Source of the DNA: Luteirhabdus pelagi
GTDB taxonomy: Bacteria > Bacteroidota > Bacteroidia > Flavobacteriales > Flavobacteriaceae
Length of the DNA stretch: 64,000 nt
NCBI RefSeq assembly: GCF_016827595.1
Contig: NZ_JAECMS010000001.1
Location: forward strand, 686,376-750,375
Direction of reading: 5' to 3'
Position numbers and translations under genes: made by a program. Positions 61,497 to 64,000 of the stretch are shown here, piece after piece; positions within the stretch are counted from its first letter, which is position 1; every line of letters begins with the position of its first letter. The notes beneath the pieces were generated by a model, which made no database searches, was not told the DNA's origin, and saw only the letters and a program-made list of their open reading frames with translations.

Positions 61497-62213
61497 TTAC
61501 TTTCTGCGACGCGATTTGTTTCCACCTCGCCCGGATCCTTTGTTACCTCCTTTTTTGGATAATCCTACCAAAGGAGAAAGATCTCGCTTACCGTACACTT
61601 CACCTTTCATAATCCATACTTTCACTCCTAATCTACCATAGGTAGTATGTGCTTCGATCAATGCATAATCGATATCGGCACGGAATGTTGAAAGTGGGAT
61701 ACGACCTTCCTTGTACGCCTCTGTACGTGCCATTTCAGCGCCGTTAAGACGACCAGAAATCTGAATTTTGATACCTTCTGCGTTCATACGCATAGCAGCC
61801 GCAATAGCCATTTTGATTGCACGACGGTATGAGATTCTGTTTTCAATTTGTCGGGCAATACTAGAAGCCACTAAGTTAGCATCTAATTCAGGTCGCTTGA
61901 TCTCGTGAATGTTGATCTGTACCTCTTTTCCGGTAATTTTTTTGAGCTCTTCTTTCAACTTGTCTACTTCCTGTCCGCCTTTTCCGATAATGATACCGGG
62001 GCGAGCGGTGGTAATAGTAACGGTTACAAGCTTTAGGGTACGCTCAATGATGACCCTAGACACACTAGCTTTACTTAAACGAGCGTGAAGATACTTTCTA
62101 ATCTTGTCGTCTTCGGCCAATTTATCGCCGTAGTCGTTGCCACCGTACCAGTTGGATTCCCATCCTCTAATGATACCTAGGCGGTTACCGATTGGATTTG
62201 TTTTCTGTCCCAT
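61497..62213 (-). CDS. rpsC: 30S ribosomal protein S3
   Basis: A 238-residue mRNA-entry protein. The type II KH domain carries [20 protein letters not shown] (about residues 56-75). The C-terminal domain has [20 protein letters not shown] and [21 protein letters not shown] basic Gly/Arg/Lys tail ([15 protein letters not shown]) closes it. It lies 7 bp after rplV. Confidence 0.98.
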   Translation of the reverse strand: MGQKTNPIGNRLGIIRGWESNWYGGNDYGDKLAEDDKIRKYLHARLSKASVSRVIIERTLKLVTVTITTARPGIIIGKGGQEVDKLKEELKKITGKEVQINIHEIKRPELDANLVASSIARQIENRISYRRAIKMAIAAAMRMNAEGIKIQISGRLNGAEMARTEAYKEGRIPLSTFRADIDYALIEAHTTYGRLGVKVWIMKGEVYGKRDLSPLVGLSKKGGNKGSGRGGNKSRRRK

Positions 62214-62220
62214 TTATATT

Positions 62221-62628
62221 CTAGCTTTGTGTGTTTTCGTTAGCGCCCAATACGAGTGTTACGTGATTGGAACGTTTTCTAATTCTGTGCGCACGTCCTT
62301 GTGGTGCTGGGCGAAGACGCTTCAACATCTTCCCTCCGTCCACTCGGATTTCCTTAACAAATAAATCAGCGTCCTCTAGCGTTGCATCTTCATTCTTAGC
62401 TTGCCAGTTTGCGATAGCGGAAAGCAAAAGCTTTTCCAATCGACCAGCCGCTTCTTTTTTGCTGAACTTTAAAATGTTAAGCGCTTTATCTACTTTTTCG
62501 CCACGTACCAAGTCTGCGACCAAACGCATTTTTCTTGGTGATGTTGGGCAATTGTTCAATTTGGCGAAGTACTGTGTTTTCTTCGCTTCCTTGATACGCT
62601 CTGCTCTTTCTCTTTTACGAACTCCCAT
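62221..62628 (-). CDS. rplV: 50S ribosomal protein L22
   Basis: A 135-residue exit-tunnel protein. The extended beta-hairpin that lines the tunnel is in the C-terminal part ([20 protein letters not shown]). The N-terminus has the conserved [20 protein letters not shown]. It lies 6 bp after rpsS. Confidence 0.98.
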   Translation of the reverse strand: MGVRKRERAERIKEAKKTQYFAKLNNCPTSPRKMRLVADLVRGEKVDKALNILKFSKKEAAGRLEKLLLSAIANWQAKNEDATLEDADLFVKEIRVDGGKMLKRLRPAPQGRAHRIRKRSNHVTLVLGANENTQS

Positions 62629-62634
62629 GGCTTA

Positions 62635-62913
62635 TTATTTTTTTCCTTTATTTTTATTTCCACCGTGACCACGGAATGATCTTGTTGGTGAAAATTCTCC
62701 TAACTTATGTCCCACCATATTCTCGGTCACATATACAGGAACAAATTGCTTTCCGTTGTGTACGGCAATTGTTTGCCCTACGAAGTCTGGAGTGATCATC
62801 GAAGCACGAGACCAAGTCTTAATGACTGTCTTCTTGTTCGATTCCACGTTCTGTTGAACTTTTTGATCCAGCTTATAGTGAACGTATGGTCCTTTTTTTA
62901 ATGATCTAGCCAT
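62635..62913 (-). CDS. rpsS: 30S ribosomal protein S19
   Basis: A 92-residue head protein that pairs with S13 ([58 protein letters not shown]). It lies 3 bp after rplB. Confidence 0.98.
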   Translation of the reverse strand: MARSLKKGPYVHYKLDQKVQQNVESNKKTVIKTWSRASMITPDFVGQTIAVHNGKQFVPVYVTENMVGHKLGEFSPTRSFRGHGGNKNKGKK

Positions 62914-62916
62914 AAC

Positions 62917-63750
62917 TTATTTCTTTCTAGTCTTTCTTCGTTCAATGATATACTTGTTGCTAGCCTTCGTACGCTTACGAGTTTTATACCCCTTTGCAGG
63001 CAATCCTTTGCGTGAGCGTGGATGTCCTCCAGAAGCGCGGCCTTCCCCACCACCCATTGGGTGATCTACTGGGTTCATAACAACCGCACGGGTACGTGGT
63101 CTTCTTCCCAACCAGCGTGATCTACCTGCCTTACCAGAAACCATCAATTGGTGGTCGCTGTTGGATACGGCACCGATGGTAGCCATACAAGTAGTTAAGA
63201 TCATACGGGTTTCACCGGAAGGAAGCTTCACGGTAGCATACTTCCCTTCACGAGCCATAAGTTGTGCGAACGCACCAGCACTTCTTGCTAGTACGGCACC
63301 TTGGCCAGGACGAAGTTCTATACATGAAATAATGGTCCCTAAAGGAATGTTGGCAAGGGTCATAGCATTTCCAATCTCAGGAGCGGTTTGCTCGTCGGAA
63401 ACGATATTTTGACCTACTTGTAGACCATTTTGTGCAATCACATACCGCTTTTCGCCATCTTGATAATTAACAAGTGCGATAAACGCGGTACGGTTAGGAT
63501 CGTATTCTATAGTCGCGACAGTAGCAGGAATACCATGCTTGTCACGTTTAAAATCGATAATTCGATAACGTCTTTTGTGACCACCACCTTTGTAGCGCAT
63601 GGTCATCTTTCCTTGACTGTTTCTACCTCCTGACTTTTTTAACGGAGCGAGCAAGCTCTTCTCCGGCTTATCAGTCGTTATGGCGTCAAACCCATTCACG
63701 ACTCTAAATCGCTGTCCAGGAGTGATAGGTTTTAGTTTTCTTACTGACAT
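62917..63750 (-). CDS. rplB: 50S ribosomal protein L2
   Basis: A 277-residue protein close to the peptidyl-transferase centre. The N-terminal OB-fold-like part ([20 protein letters not shown]) and the C-terminal SH3-like part with [20 protein letters not shown], which holds the functional His, are intact. It lies 28 bp after rplW. Confidence 0.98.
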   Translation of the reverse strand: MSVRKLKPITPGQRFRVVNGFDAITTDKPEKSLLAPLKKSGGRNSQGKMTMRYKGGGHKRRYRIIDFKRDKHGIPATVATIEYDPNRTAFIALVNYQDGEKRYVIAQNGLQVGQNIVSDEQTAPEIGNAMTLANIPLGTIISCIELRPGQGAVLARSAGAFAQLMAREGKYATVKLPSGETRMILTTCMATIGAVSNSDHQLMVSGKAGRSRWLGRRPRTRAVVMNPVDHPMGGGEGRASGGHPRSRKGLPAKGYKTRKRTKASNKYIIERRKTRKK

Positions 63751-63778
63751 CTTTCGTCTAATTTAATTTAAGCGCTGC

Positions 63779-64000
63779 TTAAATATTACTGTAAAAATCT
63801 ATTGTATCACCTTCCGTCACCTGTACAATTGCTTTTTTATAAGCATTTGTTTTACCAGTTTGAACCCCAGATTTCGTATATCGAACTCGGCGGTTTGGAC
63901 GGACATTCATTGTGCGAACTTTTTCAACAGAAACACCGTAAGCATTTTCAACTGCTTTCTTGATCTCTATCTTGTTCGCCTTAGGATTAACCACAAATGT
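63779..64000 (-). CDS. rplW: 50S ribosomal protein L23, 5' part cut by the window edge
   Basis: The C-terminal 73 or so residues of L23, which surrounds the exit tunnel and docks trigger factor and SRP. The visible part reads TFVVNPKANKIEIKKAVENA, then YGVSVEKVRTMNVRPNRRVR and ends DTIDFYSNI. The frame is open to the last base of the window, so the true start (about 25 residues further) lies outside; the in-frame GTG near 63994 is an internal valine. Confidence 0.93.
   Translation of the reverse strand, partial: TFVVNPKANKIEIKKAVENAYGVSVEKVRTMNVRPNRRVRYTKSGVQTGKTNAYKKAIVQVTEGDTIDFYSNI

Noticed and set aside
63779-63994. A complete 71-residue L23 starting near 63994
   Set aside because: The codon there is an internal GTG; the frame continues upstream with TFVVNPK, typical of the middle of L23, to the window edge.

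Overview
The window is a piece of a Bacteroidetes chromosome, most likely from a marine Flavobacteriaceae species. The evidence is the S10-spc-alpha ribosomal block in Bacteroidetes order with zinc-free forms of S14 and L36, a type IX secretion tail on a haloperoxidase, an ECF sigma / FecR / carboxypeptidase-like TonB receptor trio, many SPII lipoproteins, and housekeeping -7 boxes of the TAnnTTTG type with few Shine-Dalgarno sequences. I cannot name the genus.

Layout. 1-6000: long intergenic arrays built from drifting 7-bp repeats surround a few small genes (3D-domain protein, GNAT, CDGSH/ferredoxin-like protein, a lipoprotein) and a secreted vanadium-type haloperoxidase. 6100-16100: a tryptophan/kynurenine degradation island (kynureninase, kynurenine 3-monooxygenase, RidA-type 2-aminomuconate deaminase, aldehyde dehydrogenase, atypical SDR, ACMS decarboxylase, O-methyltransferase), with a lipoate ligase and an esterase in between. 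The ring-opening dioxygenase (3-hydroxyanthranilate 3,4-dioxygenase) is absent. 16300-29700: a run of cell-envelope proteins and peptidases (S8, M1, S51, M15, M48, amidohydrolase, M28), with TatA, PAP2, two tandem carboxypeptidase-regulatory-like proteins, a DUF6702 protein and a fasciclin lipoprotein.

29750-38130 is the most unusual locus. Three lipoproteins built from a repeated acidic domain of about 115 residues lie beside a divergent ECF sigma factor, its FecR anti-sigma factor and a TonB-dependent receptor. Two lipoprotein transcripts and the fecR-receptor operon share a bipartite sequence, GGTAGGGT-N16-GTYT, 21-29 nt before their start codons. It is absent from the sigma gene itself, which carries a housekeeping -7 box. 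I read this as a self-contained sigma regulon: the sigma factor switches on its own anti-sigma factor, the receptor and the surface lipoproteins.

38130-50300: argS, small conserved genes, an SDR/DUF2867 protein, two guanidino-modifying-fold hydrolases and, between them, a redox cassette (thioredoxin-like, ApbE flavin transferase, DUF4266 lipoprotein, DUF3570 barrel) that mostly uses TTG/GTG starts; then citrate synthase, enolase and carA. 51600-64000: the ribosomal protein superoperon from rplQ back to a truncated rplW, with secY, infA and rpoA, including the short genes rpmJ and rpmD. No tRNA, rRNA, CRISPR array, transposase or prophage was seen.
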